Shown piece after piece: positions 1-10,022 of a stretch of 64,000 bases of DNA. Each line of letters begins with the position of its first letter. The first letter of the stretch is position 1. A model generated the notes under the pieces. The model was not told the origin of the DNA and searched no databases. It saw nothing but the letters and a program-made list of their open reading frames with translations. Source of the DNA: JADKAV01 sp963732355 (GTDB taxonomy: Bacteria; Actinomycetota; Actinomycetes; S36-B12; UBA10799); contig CAVSZD010000007.1 in NCBI GenBank assembly GCA_963732355.1, positions 1-64,000 on the forward strand, in the 5' to 3' direction. The position numbers and the translations under genes are program-made.

Positions 1-3000
1 TCATCTCTGCATTGACATCGACCGCGGTGGTGGCCGGTATGGCTGGGGCGGCGGTAATGGCTACGGCTACGCCGGCAGCCGCGGACACTAATTTCCCGGC
101 GGTTGACGGCCCACCTCCGTACGACACGACAAAGACCAATCCTCCTCTAGCGGCTAAATGCGGCTTGGAGTTTGGACTGGTCCTTGACTCCTCAGGATCA
201 ATTGGTGGCCAGATGCCGAACCTCAAGGTGGCCGCCGACGCCTTCGTTGACGCCCTGGTCGACACAGGGAGCAAGGTTGCAGTTACCAGTTTCTCTTCGA
301 GCAGCCCTGGTACCGGGTCTAACCCGACACCGTTCAACCTCTCCCCGACACCCCTGACGACTGCCAACCTCTCGAAGCCCGACAACACGGGCATCAAGGA
401 CAGTTACCGGGGGCTGAACTCATCGGGTTCCACGAACTGGCAGGATGGCCTGCTCAAGATGCAGAACTTCTTCCCGCAATTCAGCGGCTCGGCACCCGAC
501 TTGGTGATCATGATCACCGACGGAAATCCCAACAGGATCAACAGTGCTGGCGGCGGCACGGAGAGCGCAACGCCGGACGGGTCGAGGAAGGCCACTAACC
601 CTGCGATCGCTATCGCGAATGGCATGAAAACCGATGGCGTCCACATGTTCGCGATCAAAGTCGGAACGGGGAACCTGAATCCGATCAAGGCCATCACCTA
701 CGACACACCGTATACGTCCAGTCCTTCGAACTTCCGCACAGCTGACTTCATGGAGACAACGGACTACGCGGCTCTGAAGGCGGACCTCGAGTCGATCGCC
801 GCGGATCTCTGTGGCGCACAGGTCACCATCACCAAACAAGAGAAGACTCCTGCAAGCAACGACTACCAGCCCGCCAGTGGTTGGAAGTTCAAGACAACAG
901 TCACCAGCCCGGACGCTGCAGGCAAGTGGGTCCTGCCGAGCACAGGCGCGATTTCTCAGAACTTCGCCAGCACGAAGGAGGCGACGACAGGTGCTGACGG
1001 TACGGCAACCTTCAAGTGGCAACCCCAAGGGGTGAACAACACCACACCCGTCCTCATCGAGGAGGACTTGACGTCCAAGACGGACCCATACGAGCGAGAT
1101 CCACTGCTTAAGTGCACCAAGAGCAACATCGGCCTCCCTGGGACATTCCCGTTCGATGTCCCCCTCGGCCCGGATGGCAAGTGGAACCTAACCACGGCTC
1201 TCGGTGCCTCGCTGAAGCCTGGCGACAAGGTCAATTGCACCGCCAAGAACACCCTCACGCAGTTGAAGTTGGCCAAGACCGTGGTGGGTGGGGGCTCCGA
1301 CCCCGCGAACTGGACCCTGACCGCAAAGGACCCGCAGGGTGCAACCGTCTACTCAGGGCCCGGGAACCAGTCCTCCTTCAAGGTCGTTAACGGCGGGATA
1401 GCGTACACCTTGGGCGAGGTCGCGCCTCAGACCACGACGCCGCCCGGCGTTCAGTACGACCCGAGTTCTTGGTCGTGCGACGGATCCGCAGTACTGACCG
1501 GCAACGTTGTCACGATTCCGGCGGGCACGGAGACCACATGCAGTATCACCAACACCCGGACCTGGAGGGTGACGTTGACCAAGAAGTGGGACAACGGCAC
1601 CGCCGGTGACAAGGTGCAGTTGCAGATCGGTGGGGCGCGTACCGCGACCAACGTCTCCACGGCCGCCGGCACGTCCGGCGTGCAGACCGACACCCAGAAC
1701 CAGGCCAGCGCCTCCAACGTGCCGGTCGGCGGGAACGTCACCCTCAACGAGTTGTTCCAGGTCGAGACCGGCTCCTACGGCACCCCGGCCTACACCTGCA
1801 CCGGGGTCACCCTGGCCCCCAACGCCAAGACGTTCACGATGCCGAACAACAACGTGGACTGCTTCGTCACCAACACCAACGCCACCAAGACGGTGACGTT
1901 GACCAAGAAGTGGGACAACGGCACCGCCGGTGACAAGGTGCAGTTGCAGATCGGTGGGGCGCGTACCGCGACCAACGTCTCCACGGCCGCCGGCACGTCC
2001 GGCGTGCAGACCGACACCCAGAACCAGGCCAGCGCCTCCAACGTGCCGGTCGGCGGGAACGTCACCCTCAACGAGTTGTTCCAGGTCGAGACCGGCTCCT
2101 ACGGCACCCCGGCCTACACCTGCACCGGGGTCACCCTGGCCCCCAACGCCAAGACGTTCACGATGCCGAACAACAACGTGGACTGCTTCGTCACCAACAC
2201 CAACGCCACCAAGACGGTGACGTTGACCAAGAAGTGGGACAACGGCACCGCCGGTGACAAGGTGCAGTTGCAGATCGGTGGGGCGCGTACCGCGACCAAC
2301 GTCTCCACGGCCGCCGGCACGTCCGGCGTGCAGACCGACACCCAGAACCAGGCCAGCGCCTCCAACGTGCCGGTCGGCGGGAACGTCACCCTCAACGAGT
2401 TGTTCCAGGTCGAGACCGGCTCCTACGGCACCCCGGCCTACACCTGCACCGGGGTCACCCTGGCCCCCAACGCCAAGACGTTCACGATGCCGAACAACAA
2501 CGTGGACTGCTTCGTCACCAACACCAACGCCACCAAGACGGTGACGTTGACCAAGAAGTGGGACAACGGCACCGCCGGTGACAAGGTGCAGTTGCAGATC
2601 GGTGGGGCGCGTACCGCGACCAACGTCTCCACGGCCGCCGGCACGTCCGGCGTGCAGACCGACACCCAGAACCAGGCCAGCGCCTCCAACGTGCCGGTCG
2701 GCGGGAACGTCACCCTCAACGAGTTGTTCCAGGTCGAGACCGGCTCCTACGGCACCCCGGCCTACACCTGCACCGGGGTCACCCTGGCCCCCAACGCCAA
2801 GACGTTCACGATGCCGAACAACAACGTGGACTGCTTCGTCACCAACACCAACGCCACCAAGACGGTGACGTTGCAGAAGGAATGGGTCAACGGGGCCAAG
2901 GGCGACAAGGTGAAGCTGGTCATCACCGGCGGCACCAACGGTGAGGCCACCTCCGAGGCCAACGGCGACGCCGGATCGTGGACCGACACCCAGAACAAGG

Positions 3001-6000
3001 CCACCGCCACCGTCGGCACCGGCAACACGTTCAGCGTCGACGAACAGTGGCTGGTCAAGAACGGCCAGTACGGCACCGCCGAGGTCCAGTGCAAGGCCGG
3101 CCAGACCGTCCTGCAGCCCGACAACGGCAAGTACAAGGTCGAAGGCGCCGACATCCTGTGCACCATCACCAACCGCAACGCCACCAAGACCGTGTCGTTG
3201 CAGAAGGAATGGGTCAACGGGGCCAAGGGCGACAAGGTGAAGCTGGTCATCACCGGCGGCACCAACGGTGAGGCCACCTCCGAGGCCAACGGCGACGCCG
3301 GATCGTGGACCGACACCCAGAACAAGGCCACCGCCACCGTCGGCACCGGCAACACGTTCAGCGTCGACGAACAGTGGCTGGTCAAGAACGGCCAGTACGG
3401 CACCGCCGAGGTCCAGTGCAAGGCCGGCCAGACCGTCCTGCAGCCCGACAACGGCAAGTACAAGGTCGAAGGCGCCGACATCCTGTGCACCATCACCAAC
3501 CGCAACGCCACCAAGACCGTGTCGTTGCAGAAGGAATGGGTCAACGGGGCCAAGGGCGACAAGGTGAAGCTGGTCATCACCGGCGGCACCAACGGTGAGA
3601 CCACCTCCGAGGCCAACGGCGACGCCGGATCGTGGACCGACACCCAGAACAAGGCCACCGCCACCGTCGGCACCGGCAACACGTTCAGCGTCGACGAACA
3701 GTGGCTGGTCAAGAACGGCCAGTACGGCACCGCCGAGGTCCAGTGCAAGGCCGGCCAGACCGTCCTGCAGCCCGACAACGGCAAGTACAAGGTCGAAGGC
3801 GCCGACATCCTGTGCACCATCACCAACCGCAACGCCACCAAGACCGTGTCGTTGCAGAAGGAATGGGTCAACGGGGCCAAGGGCGACAAGGTGAAGCTGG
3901 TCATCACCGGCGGCACCAACGGTGAGGCCACCTCCGAGGCCAACGGCGACGCCGGATCGTGGACCGACACCCAGAACAAGGCCACCGCCACCGTCGGCAC
4001 CGGCAACACGTTCAGCGTCGACGAACAGTGGCTGGTCAAGAACGGCCAGTACGGCACCGCCGAGGTCCAGTGCAAGGCCGGCCAGACCGTCCTGCAGCCC
4101 GACAACGGCAAGTACAAGGTCGAAGGCGCCGACATCCTGTGCACCATCACCAACCGCAACGCCACCAAGACCGTGTCGTTGCAGAAGGAATGGGTCAACG
4201 GGGCCAAGGGCGACAAGGTGAAGCTGGTCATCACCGGCGGCACCAACGGTGAGGCCACCTCCGAGGCCAACGGCGACGCCGGATCGTGGACCGACACCCA
4301 GAACAAGGCCACCGCCACCGTCGGCACCGGCAACACGTTCAGCGTCGACGAACAGTGGCTGGTCAAGAACGGCCAGTACGGCACCGCCGAGGTCCAGTGC
4401 AAGGCCGGCCAGACCGTCCTGCAGCCCGACAACGGCAAGTACAAGGTCGAAGGCGCCGACATCCTGTGCACCATCACCAACCGCAACGCCACCAAGACCG
4501 TGTCGTTGCAGAAGGAATGGGTCAACGGGGCCAAGGGCGACAAGGTGAAGCTGGTCATCACCGGCGGCACCAACGGTGAGGCCACCTCCGAGGCCAACGG
4601 CGACGCCGGATCGTGGACCGACACCCAGAACAAGGCCACCGCCACCGTCGGCACCGGCAACACGTTCAGCGTCGACGAACAGTGGCTGGTCAAGAACGGC
4701 CAGTACGGCACCGCCGAGGTCCAGTGCAAGGCCGGCCAGACCGTCCTGCAGCCCGACAACGGCAAGTACAAGGTCGAAGACGCCGACATCCTGTGCACCA
4801 TCACCAACACCAGGTCGACGGCCAAGATCACACTCGAGAAGCAATTCGTGGGCCCAGGCGACGCGACGAAGTGGGAGTTGTCCGCTGAGCCGATTGACGT
4901 ACCGGGTCAGGTGAAGGTCAGCGGGCAATGGTGACCCGACGTCGCCGGGTGGCGTCAACCAAGTCGACTGTCTTCTCGGGCAAGTACCAACTTGCCGAGG
5001 ACGGGCCAGGCGGTTATACCCCGGGCGAGTGGGTGTGCCTGCCTGCGAACGACAAGCTCGGGCACCGTGACGGCGGCAGACATCCAGGATGCACTGAACG
5101 ATGACGAGAAGATCACGCTGAATCCTGGTGACAATATCGTCTGCACGATCATCAACACTCGCGACCTGGGCTCGTTGACGATCACCAAGTCGTTCGACCC
5201 GAAGACCTCGGGTTACGACAAGGCGTTCGACATCGACTACAAGTGCGGTGACGACCCGAAGCAGACTGTTTCGCTGAAGGCCAAGGAGTCGAAGACGATC
5301 GATGGCATCCCGACCGGTACCGAGTGCACCGTCTCGGAGGTCAAGCCGACCGATCCGCCGGAGGGCTGGTCGTTCTCCGAGCCGATCTACGACCCGGCAG
5401 ACGGGAAGGTGAACGGTCACCAAGAAGGACCAGACCGTGTCCGTCACCGTCACGAACGAGATCCTGAAGCCTGGGATCAAGATCGTGAAGACCGCGTCAC
5501 CGACCCAGGTCAACCCCGGCGAGATCGTCACCTACACCTACACGGTGACCAACCCGGGCGACACCGAGTTGCTCGACGTCAAGGTCAGCGACGACAAGTG
5601 CTCCCCCGTGGAGTACAAGTCCGGGGACGCTAACAACGACAAGAAGCTGCAGACCAGCGAAACCTGGATCTACACCTGCAGCCAGCCGATCAGCGTGGCG
5701 ACCACCAACGTCGCGACGGTGACTGGCAAGGACAAGAACGGCAAGACGGTCACAGCCACAGACACCGTCACGGTTCCTGTGGTCAACCCGGTCGTGGTCA
5801 AGAAGATCTGCCCGATCGACGTGACGCTGCACAAGCCGACGCCGAAGAAGGTCGGTAACAAGATCTTGACCGACAAGATCAAGACCAAGAAGTCCTCCTG
5901 TGTGCTACTCAAGCCCGTGGTGCTCTGCCGGCCACTGGCCAGCACCACCGCAGGCGAGAAGGCCTTCTGCCAGACCAAGGTCACCAAGACCGGCCGGGTC

Positions 6001-6123
6001 ACGGTCAAGACCAAGGGCTACGACGCCGTGCGCGTCACGGTCATCGTCAGGGCCAAGCCCAAGCCCGGCTTCGAAGACCGCTGGAAGCCCAACAGCTGGC
6101 GCAAGTCCTGGATCCTCAGGTAA
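1..6123 (+). CDS. VWA-domain repeat surface protein A (5' partial, four +1 frameshifts)
   Basis: Secreted surface protein of at least about 2,000 residues; its true start lies just outside the window, because the first visible codons already read as the hydrophobic core of a signal peptide ending near ATPAAA. A VWA domain follows, with the metal-site motif DSSGS and a later ITDG. Then come four copies of a 108-residue repeat, six copies of a 109-residue repeat, a further prealbumin-like domain, a DUF11/DUF7507-like domain (motifs NPGEIVTYTYTVTN, ETWIYTC) and a four-cysteine C-terminal domain shared with the next two genes. No LPXTG motif is present. The reading frame breaks at about 4926, 4969, 5057 and 5415; removing one base at each restores a continuous alignment to the intact neighbour. 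I infer adhesion or matrix building. The frameshifts are more likely sequence errors than decay. Confidence 0.8.
1569..2864 (+). repeat. Tandem repeat A, 4 x 324 bp in-frame
   Basis: Four head-to-tail units start at 1569, 1893, 2217 and 2541 and look identical at the nucleotide level over most of their length. Each encodes 108 residues beginning VTLTKKWDNG and ending CFVTNTN. Each unit has a lysine in the first strand, a central glutamate (TLNELF) and a terminal asparagine, the arrangement used for intramolecular isopeptide bonds in CnaB-type domains, plus two cysteines. Confidence 0.9.
2865..4826 (+). repeat. Tandem repeat B, 6 x 327 bp in-frame
   Basis: Six head-to-tail units start at 2865, 3192, 3519, 3846, 4173 and 4500. 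Each encodes 109 residues from a QKEWVNG strand to CTITN. Only isolated changes are seen, for example Ala to Thr in the third unit (GETTSE) and Gly to Asp in the last (VEDADI). The domain is related to repeat A in layout (Lys, Glu, Asn and two Cys) but not in sequence. Confidence 0.9.
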
Positions 6124-6575
6124 CCCCAGCACCCAGTCGATGGCCCCCGCCCCAACAGGAGCGGGGGCCATCGCGTGTGCAAACCACCTGAATGCACCGC
6201 ACCCAAGGACCCAGGGAGTTCACTCCCGACTGCAATTCAAATGGTCTGCGGCGCATATCGACCTGCACGGACTTCGCCACTAGGCCTCTTGCGCGCGATC
6301 CGCCCCCAGTTCGCCACACACGCTTACACGCAGATGGAGCGGGAGGCGAACATCAACAACCCGCTCGGCTCCTCGTAAGACCACCTGCATGTCGCCGTCT
6401 TGCGCAGGTTCCACCATTTGGGCGATATTCGCACTGAGTAGTCAGAGGTTATGCTTAACCTCCGAACAGCCCACTCCGTATCACCCTTTCGGACGACTAC
6501 CCCGCTGCATATGTCACGTAAGGTAGCCGAACGCCCCGCTTTAGTCCCGAACCCGACCAAACGAAAGGTCCGCAC
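6124..6575. other. Intergenic region between surface protein genes A and B
   Basis: About 450 bases with no credible gene. It holds the terminator hairpin just after gene A and a less GC-rich stretch before gene B, where a promoter is expected. A ribosome-binding site (GAAAGG) sits just upstream of the ATG of gene B. I see no clear -35/-10 pair. Confidence 0.6.
6139..6172 (+). terminator. Hairpin terminator after surface protein A
   Basis: A 12-bp perfect stem, GATGGCCCCCGC paired with GCGGGGGCCATC, lies 16 bases after the stop codon. No T-run follows. The same position after the two paralogues carries similar hairpins, which supports a role in 3'-end formation. Confidence 0.7.
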
Positions 6576-9500
6576 ATGCGAAGACGAGTCCTCTCCGCCC
6601 TCACGGCGACGGCACTGGGCGCGGGTCTGGTGACGGTGGCAGCAGCAGTGCCAGCCTCCGCCACACCCCAACCCACCACTAACCCTGAACTTGCGGGATG
6701 TGGCATCCCTGTGACCCTGGTGCTGGATGCTTCGAGTTCCATCAGCCCGGGCCCACCCGTCAACGAGCAACAGCAGGTCAAGGACGCTGCGAATGCTTTC
6801 CTCGATGGGCTCAAGGACACCAACTCGACGGCGCGAGTGGTGCAGTTCTCTGGCACATCGGACGAGATATCTCCGCGGCGGAGTATCAGCGGCACTGATC
6901 TTGCGACAACCAAGAGTGAGATCCAGTCCGAATACCACATCCTGAACACCAATAATCCAGTTCCACCGCCCTATGTCTACCCAGGAACGAACTGGGAGTC
7001 GGCGCTCTGGTTCACGAACCAGCCTGTGGAGGAGATGAAGAACGGACTGGTCGTATTCATCACGGATGGCGACCCCACCCGCATCGGTACTACTACAAGC
7101 ACCTCAACCGACGCCACGACTGCCACCAACGCAGCGATCCCCAAAGCGAACGACCTCAAGGCGCTGGGCAACCGAGTGCTGGCCGTTGGCGTTGGTAGCG
7201 CGATCAACGATGGCTCCAAGGAGCGCCTGAAGAAAGTCTCCGGCCCAATTCTTGTCGACTCAATAGAACCCGGCAAGACGATCAACGACTTCGATGTTCT
7301 CGTTAGCAACACGTTCTCCGGCCTCGAGCAGTCCCTGAAGAACGTCGCCTCCTCCCTGTGTGGCGGCGCCATCACCATCCAGAAGCTCACGGACGAGGGC
7401 GTCAACGGCGCCTACGAACCCGCCGCTAGCTGGAACATATCGGCCGAGGTGCTGGGCGCCATGAACCCCGAGGACTTCAGCTGGATCAAGCCGGTGAACA
7501 ACACGGACGAGAAGGTATCTGACGACACTGCCCCGGCACCCGTGCAGCAAGGCGACCCAGCGAAGGGCACCGTCCAGTTCCAGTACCAGCCGAAAGCCAG
7601 TTGGAATCAGAAGGAGCCTCTCCCCTCGATTCGGATCACCGAAACACTCAAGGATGACTTCAACCCGAGGGTCAACTATGGCTACCGGTGTGAGTTCCCC
7701 GGAAGCACCCGCACTGCGGTCCAGGGCGATCTCACGGTCGCAGGCGGCAAGGCTTCCTTCGACGTTCCGAACATGAGCGCTGACCAACGACTGAGCTGCC
7801 TGATCTACAACAAGCACAAGACGACGACTCTGAAGCTCAAGAAGATCGTCGAGGGTGGCGGCACAACCGACGCTCAGTGGATCATGACTGCCAGCGGCCC
7901 CGGAAACGCCCCGTCGTACTCGAAAGCGGGCAACCATTCCACATTCGAGAGCATCTGGGCGAACACCGAGTACACCCTCGGTGAGACTGCCCCCGCGGGC
8001 GAGAAGGACAACTACGTCGCTGGCGATTGGTCCTGCGACAAGGGTGTCTCGGTCACGGGAGTGAAGAAGGACAAGATCACCATTCCCGCCGGTACGACTG
8101 AGGTGACGTGCACCATCACGAATAGCCGCAAGGGCGAACTGGTGGTCAAGAAGATCACGGATCCGAAGGGCGCGAAGCAGGACTTCACCTTCACTCCGAA
8201 AGGCTGGAACGGCGGAGCCAACTTCACGCTGAAGGACGGTGAGCAAAAGTCGAGCGGGAAGATCGCTCCAGGTCGGTACTCTGTGGCGGAGTCTGTGCCT
8301 GGTGGGTGGACGCTCACGGACATCACCTGCGATGCGGGGGAACCGTCCAGAGACGGCGATGAGGTGTTCGTGGACGTGGTAGCGGGCACCACGGTGACCT
8401 GCGAGTTCAAGAACACCAAACTGACCGCCTATCTGCGCCTGCAGAAGGAGGTTGTCGGCGGATCGGCCGGTAAGTCCGACTGGAAACTGTCGGCCGACGC
8501 TGCGGCCCCGTTTGATGGCAAGGACATCGACAAGGTCCCTGGCGACAACGTCGACTACGCAGAGGTGTATGCCGACACGGTCTACACACTGTCCGAGTCC
8601 GAGGGTCCGGCCGGCTACACCGCCGGGACCACATGGTCTTGCGTGACCGACGAGAATCCGAAGGACTCCCCCGCACTGGTGAACCCTGGAGACACCGTTT
8701 CCCTAGAACCCGGTGAGTACAAGACGTGCACCATTGTGAACACTCGCGACCTGGGCTCCTTGACGATCAGCAAGGTGTTCGATCCGAAGTCGTCTGGTTA
8801 CGACAAGCCGTTCAACATCGACTACAAATGCGGCGATGACCCGAAGCAGACTGTTGCGGTCGAGGCCGGCAAGTCAAAGACGATCGAAGGTATCCCGACC
8901 GGTACCGAGTGCACCGTGACGGAGGCCAAGCCGACCGATCCCCCAGCGGGCTGGTCGTTCTCCAACCCGGTCTACAACCCAGCCGATGGGAAGGTGAAGG
9001 TCACGGAGAAGAACCAAACGGTCTCCGTCACAGTCACCAACGAGATCGTCAAGCCTGGGATCAAGATCGTGAAGGATGGGTCTGCGACTCAGGTGAACCC
9101 GGGCGAGACTGTCACCTACACCTACGAGGTGACCAACATCGGTGACACGCCTCTCAGCGATGTGAAGGTCAGCGATGACAAGTGCTCGCCGGTGAAATAC
9201 CAGTCCGGTGACACCGACGGGGACAGCAAACTGCAGCAGGATGAAACCTGGATCTACACCTGCAGCCAGCCGATTACAGTGGCCACCACCAACATCGCGA
9301 CGGCAACCGGCAAGGACAAGAACGGCACGGAGGTCAGCGCACAAGATGACTTCACCGTGGCGGTGGTCAACCCGATCGTGGTCAAGAAGATCTGCCCGAT
9401 CGACGTGACGCTGCACAAGCCGACACCGAAGAAGATCGGCAACAAGATCTTGACCGACAAGATCAAGACCAAGAAGTCCTCCTGTGTCCTACTCAAGCCC

Positions 9501-9707
9501 GTGGTGCTCTGCCGGCCACTGGCCAGCACCACCGCAGGCGAGAAGGCCTTCTGCCAGACCAAGGTCACCAAGACCGGCCGGGTCACGGTCAAGACCAAGG
9601 GCTACGACGCCGTACGCGTCACGGTCATCGTCAGGGCCAAACCGAAGCCCGGCTTCGAAGACCGCTGGAAGCCCAACAGCTGGCGCAAGTCCTGGATCCT
9701 CAGGTAA
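6576..9707 (+). CDS. VWA-domain surface protein B
   Basis: Intact 1,043-residue secreted paralogue of protein A. A signal peptide covers about residues 1–29 (arginine start, hydrophobic core, ending VPASA). The VWA domain starts at Cys42 and carries DASSS and FITDGDP. It is followed by several prealbumin/CnaB-like domains, each with LxKxV start strands and CTIxN end strands, a DUF11/DUF7507-like domain (NPGETVTYTYEVTN) and the shared C-terminal domain ending WRKSWILR. It lacks the A and B repeat arrays of its neighbour. Its last about 320 bases are nearly identical to those of gene A, which suggests recent duplication or gene conversion. No sortase motif is present. I infer cell-surface attachment or adhesion; no ligand can be named. 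Confidence 0.85.
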   Translation: MRRRVLSALTATALGAGLVTVAAAVPASATPQPTTNPELAGCGIPVTLVLDASSSISPGPPVNEQQQVKDAANAFLDGLKDTNSTARVVQFSGTSDEISPRRSISGTDLATTKSEIQSEYHILNTNNPVPPPYVYPGTNWESALWFTNQPVEEMKNGLVVFITDGDPTRIGTTTSTSTDATTATNAAIPKANDLKALGNRVLAVGVGSAINDGSKERLKKVSGPILVDSIEPGKTINDFDVLVSNTFSGLEQSLKNVASSLCGGAITIQKLTDEGVNGAYEPAASWNISAEVLGAMNPEDFSWIKPVNNTDEKVSDDTAPAPVQQGDPAKGTVQFQYQPKASWNQKEPLPSIRITETLKDDFNPRVNYGYRCEFPGSTRTAVQGDLTVAGGKASFDVPNMSADQRLSCLIYNKHKTTTLKLKKIVEGGGTTDAQWIMTASGPGNAPSYSKAGNHSTFESIWANTEYTLGETAPAGEKDNYVAGDWSCDKGVSVTGVKKDKITIPAGTTEVTCTITNSRKGELVVKKITDPKGAKQDFTFTPKGWNGGANFTLKDGEQKSSGKIAPGRYSVAESVPGGWTLTDITCDAGEPSRDGDEVFVDVVAGTTVTCEFKNTKLTAYLRLQKEVVGGSAGKSDWKLSADAAAPFDGKDIDKVPGDNVDYAEVYADTVYTLSESEGPAGYTAGTTWSCVTDENPKDSPALVNPGDTVSLEPGEYKTCTIVNTRDLGSLTISKVFDPKSSGYDKPFNIDYKCGDDPKQTVAVEAGKSKTIEGIPTGTECTVTEAKPTDPPAGWSFSNPVYNPADGKVKVTEKNQTVSVTVTNEIVKPGIKIVKDGSATQVNPGETVTYTYEVTNIGDTPLSDVKVSDDKCSPVKYQSGDTDGDSKLQQDETWIYTCSQPITVATTNIATATGKDKNGTEVSAQDDFTVAVVNPIVVKKICPIDVTLHKPTPKKIGNKILTDKIKTKKSSCVLLKPVVLCRPLASTTAGEKAFCQTKVTKTGRVTVKTKGYDAVRVTVIVRAKPKPGFEDRWKPNSWRKSWILR

Positions 9708-10022
9708 CCCCAGCACCAACCACGAAGGCCCCCGCCCCACCAGGAGCGGGGGCCTTCGCCGTCGCGCGCCCGCCGGCGAGGCATCACAAATCGGTCATCG
9801 CTGCGGCCACGATCCGGGATCAACCGCACCTAGCCGTTCCGACACCTTCCGTTTCGTAATCCCACGGAACTACGCTTGAGGTGTACGGAGAGTTGCTCCG
9901 CACAGGTCGGATGGCTGAGGGGGCATCCTTCCACAGGGTGACGGTTCGGCGTTATTGGTCACTCTGCGTTGCTTCCGCAGGGGCGCGCCTTCGGGCAGCC
10001 GACACGAGTGGAAGGAACGATC
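9708..10022. other. Intergenic region between surface protein genes B and C
   Basis: About 315 bases without a credible gene. It contains the terminator of gene B and the presumed promoter and leader of gene C. Nothing else stands out. Confidence 0.55.
9724..9757 (+). terminator. Hairpin terminator after surface protein B
   Basis: GAAGGCCCCCGC pairs with GCGGGGGCCTTC around a 10-base loop, 16 bases after the stop codon. It is almost the same hairpin as after gene A, so the duplication carried the terminator with it. Confidence 0.7.

Noticed and set aside
1353..5531. A 1,392-codon open frame on the minus strand through surface gene A
   Set aside because: It is an antisense shadow of the tandem repeats: it repeats with the same period and is Gly/Val/Leu low complexity, while the plus strand has the VWA and CnaB-like domains.
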